NCBI RefSeq assembly: GCF_000149955.1
Contig: NC_030994.1
Location: forward strand, 965,904 to 1,029,903
DNA length: 64,000 nucleotides
Direction of reading: 5' to 3'
From: Fusarium oxysporum f. sp. lycopersici 4287
Lineage: Eukaryota > Ascomycota > Sordariomycetes > Hypocreales > Nectriaceae
Shown piece by piece: positions 44,301-56,393 of this stretch (within the stretch, counting starts at the first letter, position 1; every line of letters starts with the position of its first letter). The notes under the pieces are model-generated. The model searched no databases and was not told the origin of the DNA. It was given only the letters and a program-made list of their open reading frames with translations. The position numbers and the translations under genes are program-made.

Positions 44301-46219
44301 ATCGGTGCTCCACGTGTGTTTACTTTCCACAAGGCCCTCCACTGCCTTGTCACAACTTTTGTATAGTGCAGTGCCTCACTTTAAAAGGTTTACGAATCCT
44401 TTACCTCATAGGATTGTTGTAGACGATACCGTAGCGCTGAGTAATTCCTCAGTCAGTGGGCCGGTGGGCTATCAGAGTGTTCCACGTCGAGAAACATTTG
44501 CGGTGCAGGCCCAAGTAGCCTAAGCGCATGTCTCGGTATGTAATTGGAAGAGCAGAGACAGAGTGCATCATCATAAGACATTGGCGGTTCTACGATGTTC
44601 TCTTGTAGTTGCTACATGTGATATGGAGTTAGGACATGTGCCGAAGATGCTTCGACATGATTCACATTCCAATCTCTCAGAATTGCCTGACGAGAGAGAT
44701 GCCTGGCCCAGCGTCTGGACCTCATGTGAAAGGTTGAAAACTAATACACCATGTTCTCATGTGCAGTGACTCTAACGGCGTGCCAACGTGTCGTGTCGTG
44801 TCGCCGTCTCAACAAACATCCAGTTCATAAGGGTTCACAACAACACCCTACGCTGTCTCCCAAGACAAACAAGGCTCCCGTAAGCCCGGAGTGTCATCTA
44901 AATCTTCAACCCGTGTTTGTTAAAATGGATATCAAAATTAATTGCGGCACCCGACAGAAATAGATCCCTCAACGGCCGTAGCCTTCGAATCCAGTAACCA
45001 TGAACCTTCAGCAGCCAGTAACACAGCTCTCGGAGAGAAATGCATCGAGCGTCAATAAGCGAAGTGCCCATACTATTGGTGTATCCGCTCAACTTTGTCC
45101 TGTTTTCATCAATCTACATTCCAGGCATGTCACTCGGGACGGCCTCATGTTTTAGCTTGGCCGCCACCACGATCGTTTATTGTGGAACATAGAGCGCCAT
45201 GTACTCGGTGGCTTCACGCCGTGAATGTGACAAGATCAAATATCGATAATTGTGAATACCATTGTGAAGAACGAAGGTTGGTTAGTGTGGCTAGCTACCA
45301 GATAGTACCGCGAACAGGAAACACGAGTCCAGTTAACGGACATTGACTATCGTGTAATGCTTCTTCAGGCTTCAAAGTTTCAACACTTCTCAGACCCTTC
45401 TAGATTCTTTCCTGTAGGCCCTAAGACAGCTGTGGTCTCTCCCTCAATGTCTCTCACACATCCGCGGACTCGCGTATTCCTGTATCGCTAGGCAGTGGAT
45501 GCGGTTAATAAGTGGACGGGTAGCATCGTGATGATCGACTCGGCACTTGTCATTGACTGCATCGCATGGTTCCATTGTCACTCTAGAACAACATGTGTGC
45601 GTGTTCTAGAATGCTCTGATGGGTTTACCCACATGTCTAAGTACCGATACAGAGCTCAACTTCAGTGCCGAAGCCTAGCATTGTCTCAACTAGAACGTGA
45701 ACTGATAGAAGGTGATCTTGGATGGCTTCGAGATCCTGTGGTTTAACTGCAATGGGTTCAAGTTTGCAAAATCTTACGATATTCATTGTGCACTTCAGAC
45801 ATCCCAGTTGCTGAGATGTGGTATGAGTCGGTGGTTCTCTCTCTCGTCCAGGGAATTTGGGAACTTCGATCTCGATCCCACAGTAATAATAATATTAGAC
45901 GAGCTTAGGATAGGCTCAAGGTGAATGTGGGAGATTTCCGATTAATTATCTTGGACTCCCTAAGGCTCCAATGTGAATTTCTGTTAGACTTGCGCTGCCT
46001 GCCTAATATAATCGGCGATGTTGCATGCTATTCGTGCCTAGAAATCGTCACAAGACAGTCTGGTCTGACATAAGATTCGATGAAGCAATCACTCGGTTAG
46101 AAGACAACGCATTGACAATCCAATTGTGCATATTCAAACTCGTCATCATGATTTTCATTCTTGTCTAATGTTTTCTGCGGTACGGCATCGAGCGCCATCC
46201 TGATATTACTCCAAGCAAT
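41328..46219. other. Gene-poor region of about 4.9 kb
   Basis: No gene is supported. The part up to about 42400 is CT/GA-rich and should include the leader and promoter of the phosphate transporter. One good copy of the short inverted-repeat element lies at 42979-43112. A CACGTG hexamer at about 43444-43449 would fit a Pho4/NUC-1 type site but is 2.1 kb from the transporter start. Short open frames at 43464-43667 and 45495-45746 have no family resemblance. Confidence 0.45.
42979..43112 (-). mobile_element. MITE-like short inverted-repeat element, copy D (best preserved ends)
   Basis: The copy is about 134 bp. Read on the minus strand it begins GGGGAGGCAAGAAAACTT and ends AAGTTTTCTTGCTCCC, so the outer 16 bp are nearly perfect inverted repeats. 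The inside (TAAGTGATAAAAAAGCTTAG, then GTAAGG, then a TTTAGGTCAGTTTATTTTGG-like right half) matches copies A and C. It has no open reading frame. Confidence 0.75.
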
Positions 46220-47893
46220 CTACCAAGCAGTAATATCCTCAACTTCAGCTTCTCCAAATGTGCTCGACTTGGTGATTTGTCCAACACTGGCCTCCTCAGG
46301 TGCTTCGCCATCCTTAAACATGATATCAGGCAAGACCTCCTTGAAAAATGAGAGAACATAGTTGTTGACCTGCTCAAACTGCAACAAAAATGCATCGTGA
46401 CCCTCAGGACTCTCGATTCGCTCGAGGCGTGCATTAGGTACGTGCTGTGCGATCTCCTCTTGCTCAGCAAAAGTGAAGAGGCCATCGCTCTCAATTCCCA
46501 AAACAAGCGTGGGTTGTTGGATCATAGCTAGTGCATCTGCAATGGTGTCTGCTCGGTTGCGTGACACGTCATGCGTGTCCAACTTACGAGTCATGGCAAT
46601 GTAGCAGTTGCTGTCGAATCGCGTAACGAACTTACGTCCCTGGTATCGTAGATACGACTGGGCAGAGAAATAGTGTGACTGAGGCATCTCTCCTCCAGTG
46701 AGACTGCTATTGGTAGGTCCATGGAATTGGGGATCCGCCACGCTGTCGGGCAGAGCAGGTGACTCAGCACTTGAGGCTGCATCAGTTGTGCTGTTCTGAC
46801 GAGATATCGATGTACGCTTTACAACATGGCCATCGTTGTGAATATGGAAGTGTGCCTCTGAGGGAGTTGAGGGGCGAGGTCGACCTCCAATGGTTTGGAC
46901 CTTGGATGGGTCAGGGATGTTGCGTCCAAATCTGGACTCGAAAGAGTTACGACTTCGATATGTGAGCAGAGCAGACATACGAGCCGCACCCAGACCAGTG
47001 GAAGGGGGGTCATCGAAGGAATAATATCCATCGTCGTACTTGGGGTCGGCGTAGATGCTCTGTCGTTGAGCCTCACCCCAGCTGATACCCCAGGCGCTGT
47101 GTCTGCTTGAGGTCGCGATAGGGACGATGCATCGGATATAGTCCTTGCCAAAGTATGCCCACTCAAGCACAAACATGCCACCAAGAGAACCTCCAACAAC
47201 AGCAGCAAGTTGCTTCACGCCTAGATCATCAAGGATGAGCTTGTGAAGGCTGTCAATAGTTAGCCATTGTTTCTTGTTCAAGCGAACATGAACGCAGGTG
47301 TCGAGATTATAGGAATCTGAACTCACTTGACATCATCTCGAATTGTGGTGAGAGGGAACTCGGGTCCATATCGACCTTTGCTTGGATCATTATCCTTGGC
47401 AGTTACTGGGCTTGCAGTGCCATAAGGACTGCCAAGACTGTTCATACAAACAATAAAGAATCTCGAAGTGTCAAAAGCTCGACCAGGACCTCCAAGTAGA
47501 GGACCCCACCAGTCGCCCACATCGGCACTTCCAGTGAGAGCATGGCAGATTACCATGGCATTATTGCCCTCTTCATTGAGTTTGCCGCGAGTTGTATAAG
47601 CAACCGGTAGGTTATAGAGTGTAACTCCGGACTCGAGAGTGAATTCTGGAACAATCGCTATCTGCTGCTCAGGAATGAGGGCAGAGAACGGGTTCTCGGG
47701 CTGTGATTGCGTTCTTTCTTACAGGTATTCAGTCACCGGTCTTCTATAATAATGAGGGGAGAAGGGCATGAAAGGGATGAAGGAAGAGGGAGATGCTGAA
47801 GGAAGCATGCAATGATAAAGGTAAATACTGACCATAATGTTGACGAGAATCGCCGTTTAGAGTAGTGTTTTCAGCCATAGTCACAGCTGGCAT
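46220..47893 (-). CDS. MET2: Homoserine O-acetyltransferase
   Basis: There are three exons (47833-47893, 47327-47717, 46220-47249), giving 493 residues. It is an alpha/beta-hydrolase fold with the family blocks NAMVICHALTGSADVGDWWGP, FFIVCMNSLGSPYGTASP, the nucleophile elbow GGSLGGM with Ser172, and LGIESDGLFTF and EGHDAFLLQF, which supply the Asp and His of the triad. It transfers acetyl from acetyl-CoA to L-homoserine, an entry step of methionine synthesis. A Ser/Thr/Pro-rich insert of about 90 residues sits before the QSYLRYQGRKFVTRFD block, as is usual in fungal Met2. The first intron (47718-47832) uses a GTCAGT donor and a TAAG acceptor. These are chosen because they give HYERTQSQPENPFS without a stop, and they are less certain than the second intron (47250-47326). 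The promoter carries sites fitting amino-acid and sulfur control. Confidence 0.93.
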
Positions 47894-48023
47894 GATCGTA
47901 TGAGGTTGTCGAAGTCTCTCCACGATGTCTGCACTGATGTACTTGTGAGAGGTTATACAGAAAGATCGGACTGGGGTCGCTCCAGGTCTTAAAGTTTGAT
48001 ATTGAAGTCGCTCAATCTCAGAG

Positions 48024-48030
48024 TGACTCA
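48024..48030 (+). promoter_or_regulatory. TGACTCA site (Gcn4/CPC1-type)
   Basis: A perfect TGACTCA heptamer lies 131 bp before the MET2 start. Gcn4, CPC1 and CpcA bind this sequence in amino-acid biosynthesis promoters. A second copy lies at 48184-48190. Confidence 0.55.
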
Positions 48031-48183
48031 ACCCGATAAAAATTGGGACCTTTCGGGTATAGATATGTTAGTCAATAGTGCTTTGAAACTCAATTATCCC
48101 AAAAGAAGTGATTCTATGAGTTTTTAGGTGAAAAAACCTGGGCCTTGCTATGGCGTAATTCTGGCTGGTCTCCATGAATGCCA

Positions 48184-48190
48184 TGACTCA
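48184..48190 (+). promoter_or_regulatory. Second TGACTCA site (Gcn4/CPC1-type)
   Basis: It is identical to the site at 48024-48030, about 290 bp before the MET2 start. Having two perfect copies within 170 bp makes chance less likely. Confidence 0.5.
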
Positions 48191-48247
48191 GCCCAATTGA
48201 GATGCTTTCTTTGATGCACGATTTGGCCGGCAACGGAGGCTGTGGCG

Positions 48248-48255
48248 ATCACGTG
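48248..48255 (+). promoter_or_regulatory. ATCACGTG site (Cbf1-type E-box)
   Basis: The octamer fits the yeast Cbf1 consensus RTCACRTG used at sulfur-amino-acid promoters. It is about 355 bp before the MET2 start. Whether the factor acts here is inference. Confidence 0.45.
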
Positions 48256-49036
48256 CCAACGTGAGCCTGGGGAACGGTACGGCAATATCAAATTGATAGT
48301 TTCCAGGCTCAAACCAGGTACAATAAGATGATTTTCCATTACCTAACTCAATTTAGATGTTCAGGCTCGTCATGTCTATTGTCAAACTAAACCGCGTGTC
48401 ATTCAATAAGTATCAAACTCAGAATTTAAGTGCCATTCAATCCTGAAACCCATAAGATGAATCCCAATAGATCGGTACGTACCATCGAGTCCGCTGGAGG
48501 TGGTCTGTGCGGGCGCTGTGCCTGCCACTGGCCGACTGGCCTCCAGTGGTTGGCAGCCTCGTTTCCCCAGTAAAGGATAAGGCTGCCAATACGTCGTGAC
48601 ATGTAATTCCATCCGTGCTTTTGCTTTGTTGGAGCTTCTTTGCTTTATTCCTTTCTTCTCAAACCCATCGCGACTGGGCTCACCCAACGCAAACAACCAA
48701 TCGCACACGTATCTTGCTTCTTTCTATCAGGTCAGAAGATAATTGCGCACTCTTGTACTACTACCAACTTCTTTTCTTTCAGTCTTTCCCTTGTCAGCTT
48801 TGTCGCGACTATTACCTTCCCCACCCAAACTCCTTGTCGTCAAAAGTCAGTCTTTCTTCATCCGCGCCGCAGCCTTGATAGCAACAAATGCTGCTCCCTC
48901 CGCTATTTTCGAAACTTTCAACTCATTTTTTCTCTTCCAGACCTTGACATCCATAATATCCGACATCGCAACATCACCACGATACCATCTAATGAGATAA
49001 TCATCGCTTTCGGTTACGACTTCATTATCACGAGTT

Positions 49037-52000
49037 ATGCCTCCGGGTAAACGAAAGAGAAGTGATCGCCATTCCGTTGAAGGCGGCCGATCTTCTCCTC
49101 ATCGACCCGGTGATACCGCACTTGGACAACACGACCGCGACGATAACATGGCTCGTGGTCGCGGCAGAGGGCCTAGAGGTCCCGGTCGACGCGATTCATC
49201 TCAAGGTCAAAACCGAGGACCCCCGAATCATCAACAGAACCCTTCATCAACGCAACGACGACCCAGCTCTTCTCATACACCACAGCCACCGGCACCACCT
49301 CCCCCTGCGCCAGTGATAAAAAGACCTACTTATGCACCGCCTCCGCTGTTGCGGCCGCCCTCTCCGGTCCGTTCTAACTATCGCTATAATAATCTTACGG
49401 ACGAGAAGATTAGCGCTTGGGCTGAGAGTGGTCGGAATGCAATCATTCAGCATGGAAAGCAGTCGCGGGAAGATGTTGACATCACGGAGCTGTCAAGCTT
49501 GTTCCAAGAGTTCGTGCACGCAGTTGTCGAAGCTCGATTACCACCAGCCGATGCAGGTGCCTGCGTCAAGGAAATTCTTGGTGACGAAACGACGGAGATT
49601 ATTAAGGATTCATACGCGTTCGCTCCCCACACTCTATTTCTTGACTCCTTGTCCATAGTCATGGATAACGAGCCCGCCATTTACAGGCCGACTCTTCGCG
49701 AATTCGTCCTGACATCTGGCGTATCGTCCAACCTAATGCGACAGGTGCTCGAAGCTGAAGTCTTGCAGCGGATAGGACTTATCAGAGATAACTTTGTCAA
49801 ACTAGGTATCAAACAAGCAACAAACCTTCTATACCGACAAGCCAACTACAACCTGCTTCGCGAGGAGACGGAAGGATATTCAAAGCTCATTACGGAACTT
49901 TTCACAACTAGCAGTGTGACTCCCCCTCCTCCCGAAATGGCAGAACAGACCTTCGAACGAATCAAGGCTCTTATCGGTACCTTCGATCTTGACGTCGGCA
50001 GGGTATTGGACGTAACCCTCGACGTTGCAGCTGCTGTTCTCATCAAGCAGTTCAAATTCTTCGTCAAATTTCTACGCGTTAGCTCCTGGTGGCCTCGATC
50101 TCATCTCAAATTCAGTGCCGCAGTCTATGTTGGTGGTTTACCCTTGTGGGCAACCCCAGACTACTCGCAGTGGACAACGACGGAAGACGATGAGAAGCTC
50201 TTGGAGGAGAAGAAGCGAGTTCGAGATATTGCTTTCTGGGATCGAGCTCGGGAAGTTCACATGGAGGCTTTCTTTGAGCTTGGTGGTCGACAAGTCGCCG
50301 ACTCCGACTCGCAACAACTTACCATCACCAACGGTGCCAAGGGCGATGATGCTGCCGCTGATATTGAAAGGCAGTGGGTGCAGGAAACCAAAACCCTCCC
50401 ACCCCCTGGCAACAGAACGGCTGCACAACTACTCGGCTTCAAGTTGCGTTTCTACAACTCCGATGCTCGCGACCAGACAGACGTACTCCCCGCCAATCTT
50501 TTATACTTAGCTGCTCTTCTTGTCAAGATTGGATTTATTTCCTTGACCGACCTATATCCGCATCTTTCGCCAGCTGATGAAGACATGGAAACAGTCAAAG
50601 AAAAGGAGATGAAGAGGATCGAGGAGGAAGAACGATCTTCTCGCGGTGGTCCGATGAATGCCCTTCTCATGGCTGGTGTCCTGCCCCAAGGTGACGATGA
50701 TAACCCCAATAGCTCGAATCTGCCTAGACGAGAACTTCCCAAGAAGGTTGAAGCAGAAACGAAGGAGGCTGCCACAGAGACTGCAGACAACAAGCCAAAA
50801 CTGCCAGAACCGTTGGAACAAAAGGTGGCATTGCTCACCCAACTATTGACCATAGGAGCTATTCCCGAATCGCTATTCATTCTTGGTCGCTTCCCATGGA
50901 TCCCAGAGGTCTTCCCCGAGGTCCTCGAAAGGATTCATCGCATTCTTCATCATTGCGTTGACAAGGTCTTCCGCGACAGCCGACCTGTCGTGGTCGGCGA
51001 GACTGGATGTCCAACCAAATTTGTTCCGGATTTCGATCAGTCCGGGCTTCCCAAAGGCAGTGTTCGGTTGAGCAGATTAACAACCCGCAAGTCTCTAAGG
51101 TGGCCATTCCCGGATAAAGTCGACACCAACGAATCGCAAAATTATCGATACTACTGGGACGAGTGGGCTGACAACATCCCTGTTTGTCAGACCGTGGATG
51201 ATATCTTCACTCTCTGCGGGACACTGCTCAACATTTCTGGTGTCAATATTGGCAAGGACGAGGCTCTGTTGACCAAATTGGCCAGAATTGGAGCGAAGAG
51301 TCTTGCTGAGGACAAATCAGAGCACAATCTTACCCGATGGCACGATCTACTTCGACGACTGCTGATGCCAGCTTTGAGTCATACCAAGGCCAACGCTTCA
51401 GCTGTCAACGCAATTTGGGAGCTCTTAAGGCATTATCCCATGACTACTCGCTACTCCATGTACGCCGAATGGTTTGAGGGACAGATTTCTCGGTTGCCCG
51501 CTATGAAGGCAGCTTTTGCAAAGGCCACGTCGGAAACCAGGGGCACCATGAAGCGAGTTTCTCTCACAAACTTGAGTGAAATGGCTAAGCAACTCGCCAA
51601 AACCAGTTACTCATCTCCTGGTATCGTTTTCAGGGTTGCTTTCGAGCAATTGGAGTCCTATCCAAACCTGATCGACGCTTTTGTGGAGTGCGCCAAGTAC
51701 TTTACAGACCTCTCCTACGATGTGCTTGTATGGTCCTTGATGAGCTCTCTTGGCAAATCAAGGAGTCGTACTCAAGCTGAACACGCTCTTACTACCAGCA
51801 AATGGCTACAGGCCTTGTCAAGATTCTCTGGCAGAGTCTTTCGACGATACACAGTTCTTAACGCCACGCCAGTCTTGCAATATGTCAATCATCAGCTCAT
51901 TCAGGGCAACTCCACCGACCTCATCATTCTAAAAGAGCTCATCACCTCGATGGGTGGTATTGTTGACTCGGTTGATTTCACTGACCTTCAAATCTTATCC

Positions 52001-55000
52001 ATGGCTGGAGGTGAATACCTGCGACGCCATACTCTAATTCGCGGCCAGGATAAGCGATTCGAGAACATCAAGAGTTCAAAGCGTCTCATCCAAGCCTTGA
52101 CGGAGTCCAAGCTTGCCGCGCAGTTACTCATTAACCTGGCACAGTACCGACAAGCAGCTCCCTTTCAGGTGCCGGAAGACGAAGCCCACATTAAATATCT
52201 ATCCTCGATGATTGACGATTCGCATCGCATTTTGGTTCAATACCTCGACTTGCTCTGGAGCAACATGGATCCATCGACCTTCGACGACCTCGTTCCCTCG
52301 ATTCCTGAACTCATCCATTCGTACGGCCTCGACCCTAGTCTGGCTTTTCTGATTGGCAGGGCCAGCCTTTCTCATCGCATGCATCCGTGGAAACAGAAGA
52401 AGGTTGACGAGGCGAAGGAAAAGGCTCAGGTCACGCAATCTACAGACAAAGAAGGCGATGTTTCAATGTCTGATACACCTGCTGCATCCGGTGGCAACGA
52501 AACACCCAGCCAAGAGGCAGTGCAGGCTGAAGAACAGGCTGGTGCTCAAAACTCACCAGCACCGAACCCCGCAACTAATTCACAACAATCACAGAAGTCG
52601 GAAGATTCCTCTCTTGCCAAGTCAACATTACAGCCCATTGTGGATGCCATTCAAGATACTGTCCGTCCTGAGATCTGGCAGAAGATTACCCCAGAGCTCT
52701 ATGCGAACTTCTGGGCTCTTCAGCTAGGTGACCTCTATTGTCCAGACAAAATCTATAGACAGGAGAAAGATCGCCTCAGAGCTGAAGAGGTCGCTATCTC
52801 ACGAGATCGAAGCGACATGTCAAGGCGTGGACAAGAGCGCAAAGTGGAAAAACGAAAGGAGCTTATGCAGCTCCAGATCGGGCTTTCAGAAGAAAACAGT
52901 GAACATCTTCTGCGCCAGGCGAAATGGAAAATTTACCTGAACAAGCAGTTCCAAACGTCTTTCCCAGAACCTCGAGCCAAGCCAGATACCATATCCGATA
53001 TTTTACTCGAGCAATGCTTCATCCCTCGCATGCTTCTCTCCAAGGCTGATGCTGAGTATACATACAAGTTTATCAAGGCACTGCACGAAGGTAATGCCCC
53101 AGGCTTCCAGTTGATGTCACTCTACGACCGTCTGTTCAACGCCAACCGCCTGAGGGCCCTTATTTTCACATCTACAGTCATGGAGGCCGAGTATCTCGGT
53201 CGCTTTCTGAAGCTTATTCTCGAAGATCTATCGCGTTGGCACAAGAACGCGACGGTTCCCAATGAAAAGGACAAGTCAAGAGACCAGCCAAGATTGGGTG
53301 TGTATGAGAAGGAGGCCAAGGGACCACCCGATCAGCCCCGCCTTGGGTTCGCTCTGACTTTTGACGACAATGACAAGCCACTGACCTTTGTTGAACACGA
53401 ACAATTCCGTGACTTGCTCTTCCGCTGGCACAAGAACCTCAATAGCGCTCTGCGTTCTTGTTTGGAGGGTACAGAATGGATGCATATTCGAAATGCCATC
53501 ACAGTTCTGAAGGCGGTCCTCGATTTCTTCCCAGCTATCGACTTTATGGCTACAAAGTTTTCAAGCCTTCTCCAAACTATCACCAAGCAAGAGAGTGCTG
53601 CCAAACCTTTTCCTGATAGCGAGGTTGGCGGACGTGTCGATCTGTCAGTCGCTGCTCAGGGTGCCATGTCAGAACTTCAGAGGAGGAAATCCAAATGGGT
53701 TATGGTTCAGGCTTTCCGCCCTGGTGGCGTAAGTGCTACGATATTAGATTTACGGACATTGCTGACCCTTAATAGGCTGGCGCTGCCCAGAACGAAGCAG
53801 ACAAGACGACCAATTTGCGTGCAACTGCGCCGGAATTCAAGCCCGGTCCCAGCAAGTAAGTAGATATCTCTGACAAGGATTTATCAAGTCTAACAGAACT
53901 AGGCAATCAAGAGGGAAGCAAACGACTGCTGAGGAGGAAGACGGAGAGGTCAAGGATGGCAAAGACCTCAAGAATTCCGCGACAGATCCGACGAAGCCCA
54001 CAGGCCCGGCGAAGGACTTGCTGCCAGCCAAGCCAGGATCGTCTCGGGATTCGAAACGCGACCATACACCATCTGGTCCCCGCGCCTCCAATAATAATTC
54101 TGGAGCCGGTGCTGGCGCGAAGCACGACTCTCGACCTAACACGCTTCCGGAACGGCCACCTCATACCCTCCCCAGTCGACCTGATGTGCCTATTCCCGCG
54201 CACTACACTCCCGAAAGATTTAACCAATCCCGCGGACATGAGCGTCGTGATGGTAAAGAGCCCAGAGACGCACGCTCTAGGGATTCTCGTGAGCCCAGGG
54301 AACCTCGCGATGCTCGAGATCAGCGTGAGCCTAGAGAACCTCGTGAATCCCGGGATCAGCGCGATTCTCGAAATTTTGATCCTGCTCGTCCCGATCGTTC
54401 ACGCGACTTCTCTGAGCGACGAACGCAAGATCACGGCCGGGAATCATCTCGAACTGACGGATCAAGTCGTCGTGGCGAACATGAGCGAGACCGAACTAGA
54501 GATTCTAAGAGCGGTAGAGGTCACGATCATGGTCGCTTGAACGAAACGCCTGCCCCAGCCCCTACAGCACCCGCTGCAGCTGTCGAGGCACCTGAGCCAC
54601 ATATCAACCCCGAGCGAGCTGCGCTGTTTGCTCAAGACAACGAACGGGCTCGTGCACCGGACTCTGACCGGGCTAGTAGAGGTCGTAAGAACGCTCCCGT
54701 GGAGCCAATGGATACGATCAATCCGGAGAGGGCAGCCCTGATGGGTAACAGAGACAACACACCTTCACGCGCCCCTCGGAACGAGCCACGAGACCACAAC
54801 GCTCGCGTTCAATCTCCTCGACGAGGAGGTCGGTATGGGCATGAGAGTGGTCAGCCAGAAGGTGGACGTGAAGACCGACATGATCGCAACTATCCTGTGG
54901 AACACCGGCCTTCTTCTGGAAGAGATCCTCGGGAGCGATCGCCATACCGCGGCGATAGACCAATGGACCGTGAGGCTGAGCGAGTTTCTGCACCTAAGGG

Positions 55001-56393
55001 TCGCGATGCTTCTAGTTTTCATGGAACTCCTTCTCGAGTTCCTGAGCCTGAGCACAAGCCACCCCATCAAGATGATTCTTATGGACGTCTCAACTCGATA
55101 CAGAATGTCACTGAGATCCCTTACGGACCAAGAGCCCGTGGACGAGGCTCAAATAGAGGTCATGGTGGACCTCAAGGGCTGCCAGGTCGACTTGACGGCA
55201 GGTTTGCTGGTGCGGAAGGCGAACGGCCTCCCACTCCGGATCGACCTCCACCAACTGGTCCGGCGGCGTCAGGCAGAGGAAGACGTGGATTCGAGCAGAA
55301 TAACGGCCCTGTCACGCCTTCAGGCACGCCCAGCGGCCCTCAAAACCGGATGAGAAACGCCGGCCCTAGCCAGGGTCTGCCTTCTCCTGCATCCACTAAT
55401 GCTACACCTTCAGGGGTCCATCCAGAGCGTCTAGCACAAATCGGTGCCCAAGTCGGTGCAGTCCCTCCGCCTCCTCCTGGACCGCCACCAACTCATCCTC
55501 ATGGTCATAATCATGGTCACAATCGCCAGTCAATGCCTGGAACTAACACTCCCGACCGAGGTCCTGGCCCTGGACAACGACAAACACCTGGCAGCTACGC
55601 AGGATCACCAGCTGGCGAGCCTAATGTACCCACCGGTCCAGCCTCCTCAAACGAGCGTGTTCGCAACGGTGGTGGGCGGAGACAGCTCGCAGGCATCAAC
55701 AGCACCCTGCAACAAGCGCAGGCCAATATGCCGGATGTGAGCCGAAGCAACAGCGGAAGAAGTCGTCATTCACGCCAAACCCTTGGCAATTCTGATGCTC
55801 AAGTCTTGACTGGGGGTTCTCCCACTGCTACACCAGCTCAAGAACGGCAAGATCCTATCAGGAACGAATCGTCAAGCCGGGCGCCTGCCAATGGGGAGGA
55901 AAGCTCAGGTCGTAGCGAGCATGACCGAAGTCGCCGTGGTGACCGTGAGAGTAGGTCCAGCCGCGCTTCACGTCGAGGAAGTCGTGAACGAGAGCGGGAT
56001 CGTAGTCCAGGCCGAGAACGTGAGGGCAAGGAACATCGTGAATATCGGGACCGTCGATCAGGAGCTGGCGAAGGTGGCAGAGAAGAGAGGGAATCTAGGA
56101 GATCTAACAGGGATCAAAGCGGTGCTCCACGAGAGCCTATGGGCCCTCCTCCAGCAGGCGGTAGAGACCTTGTTCAAGGTCGTGAAGGGCGACACAGAGG
56201 TGATGGTCAAAGTGGCCGAAGTGGTGAAGATTGGGGAGGAAGCGGTAGAGGAGGCGGTCGTGGAGGACAGCGTGATGGAGGGCTGCGACCTGAAGATCGC
56301 CGCGATGGGCGAGAGGATCGTGGACGAAAGAGAAGAAGTGAAGAAGGAGTTGGAAGTTTATCGAGTGATCGTGAGAAGAGGCCCCGACGATGA
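49037..56393 (+). CDS. THO2: THO complex subunit Tho2 (mRNA export, genome stability)
   Basis: There are three exons (49037-53728, 53776-53855, 53903-56393), giving 2420 residues. After a disordered basic start (MPPGKRKRSDRH) the ordered region runs to about residue 1570 with Tho2 family blocks. These include LNLRQA-type helices in the N-terminal domain, the central region near 520-800 (NLLYLAALLVKIGFISLTDLYP, then LFILGRFPWIPEVFPEVLERI), and the C-terminal domain from about 1205 (VRPEIWQKITPELYANFWAL, then YCPDKIYRQEKDRL). Tho2 is the scaffold of THO/TREX, coupling transcription to mRNA export in the nucleus. The last ~830 residues are disordered and rich in Arg, Glu, Asp, Gly and Pro (REPREPRDARDQREPREP), as in fungal Tho2 tails that bind nucleic acid. 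Two INPERAAL segments (about 1825 and 1863) and a VHPERLA (about 2097) form a short repeat. Both introns are 47 bp with GTAAGT donors. Confidence 0.95.

Larger units (their letters stand above)
47894..49036. other. Divergent intergenic region between MET2 and THO2
   Basis: It holds both promoters. The MET2 side carries two TGACTCA sites and an ATCACGTG site. The THO2 side (about 48600-49036) is CT-rich leader. Small open frames within that leader look non-coding. Confidence 0.55.

Noticed and set aside
44033..44422. A 129-codon plus-strand frame
   Set aside because: It opens with TTG, lacks domain character and has a composition like the non-coding DNA around it.
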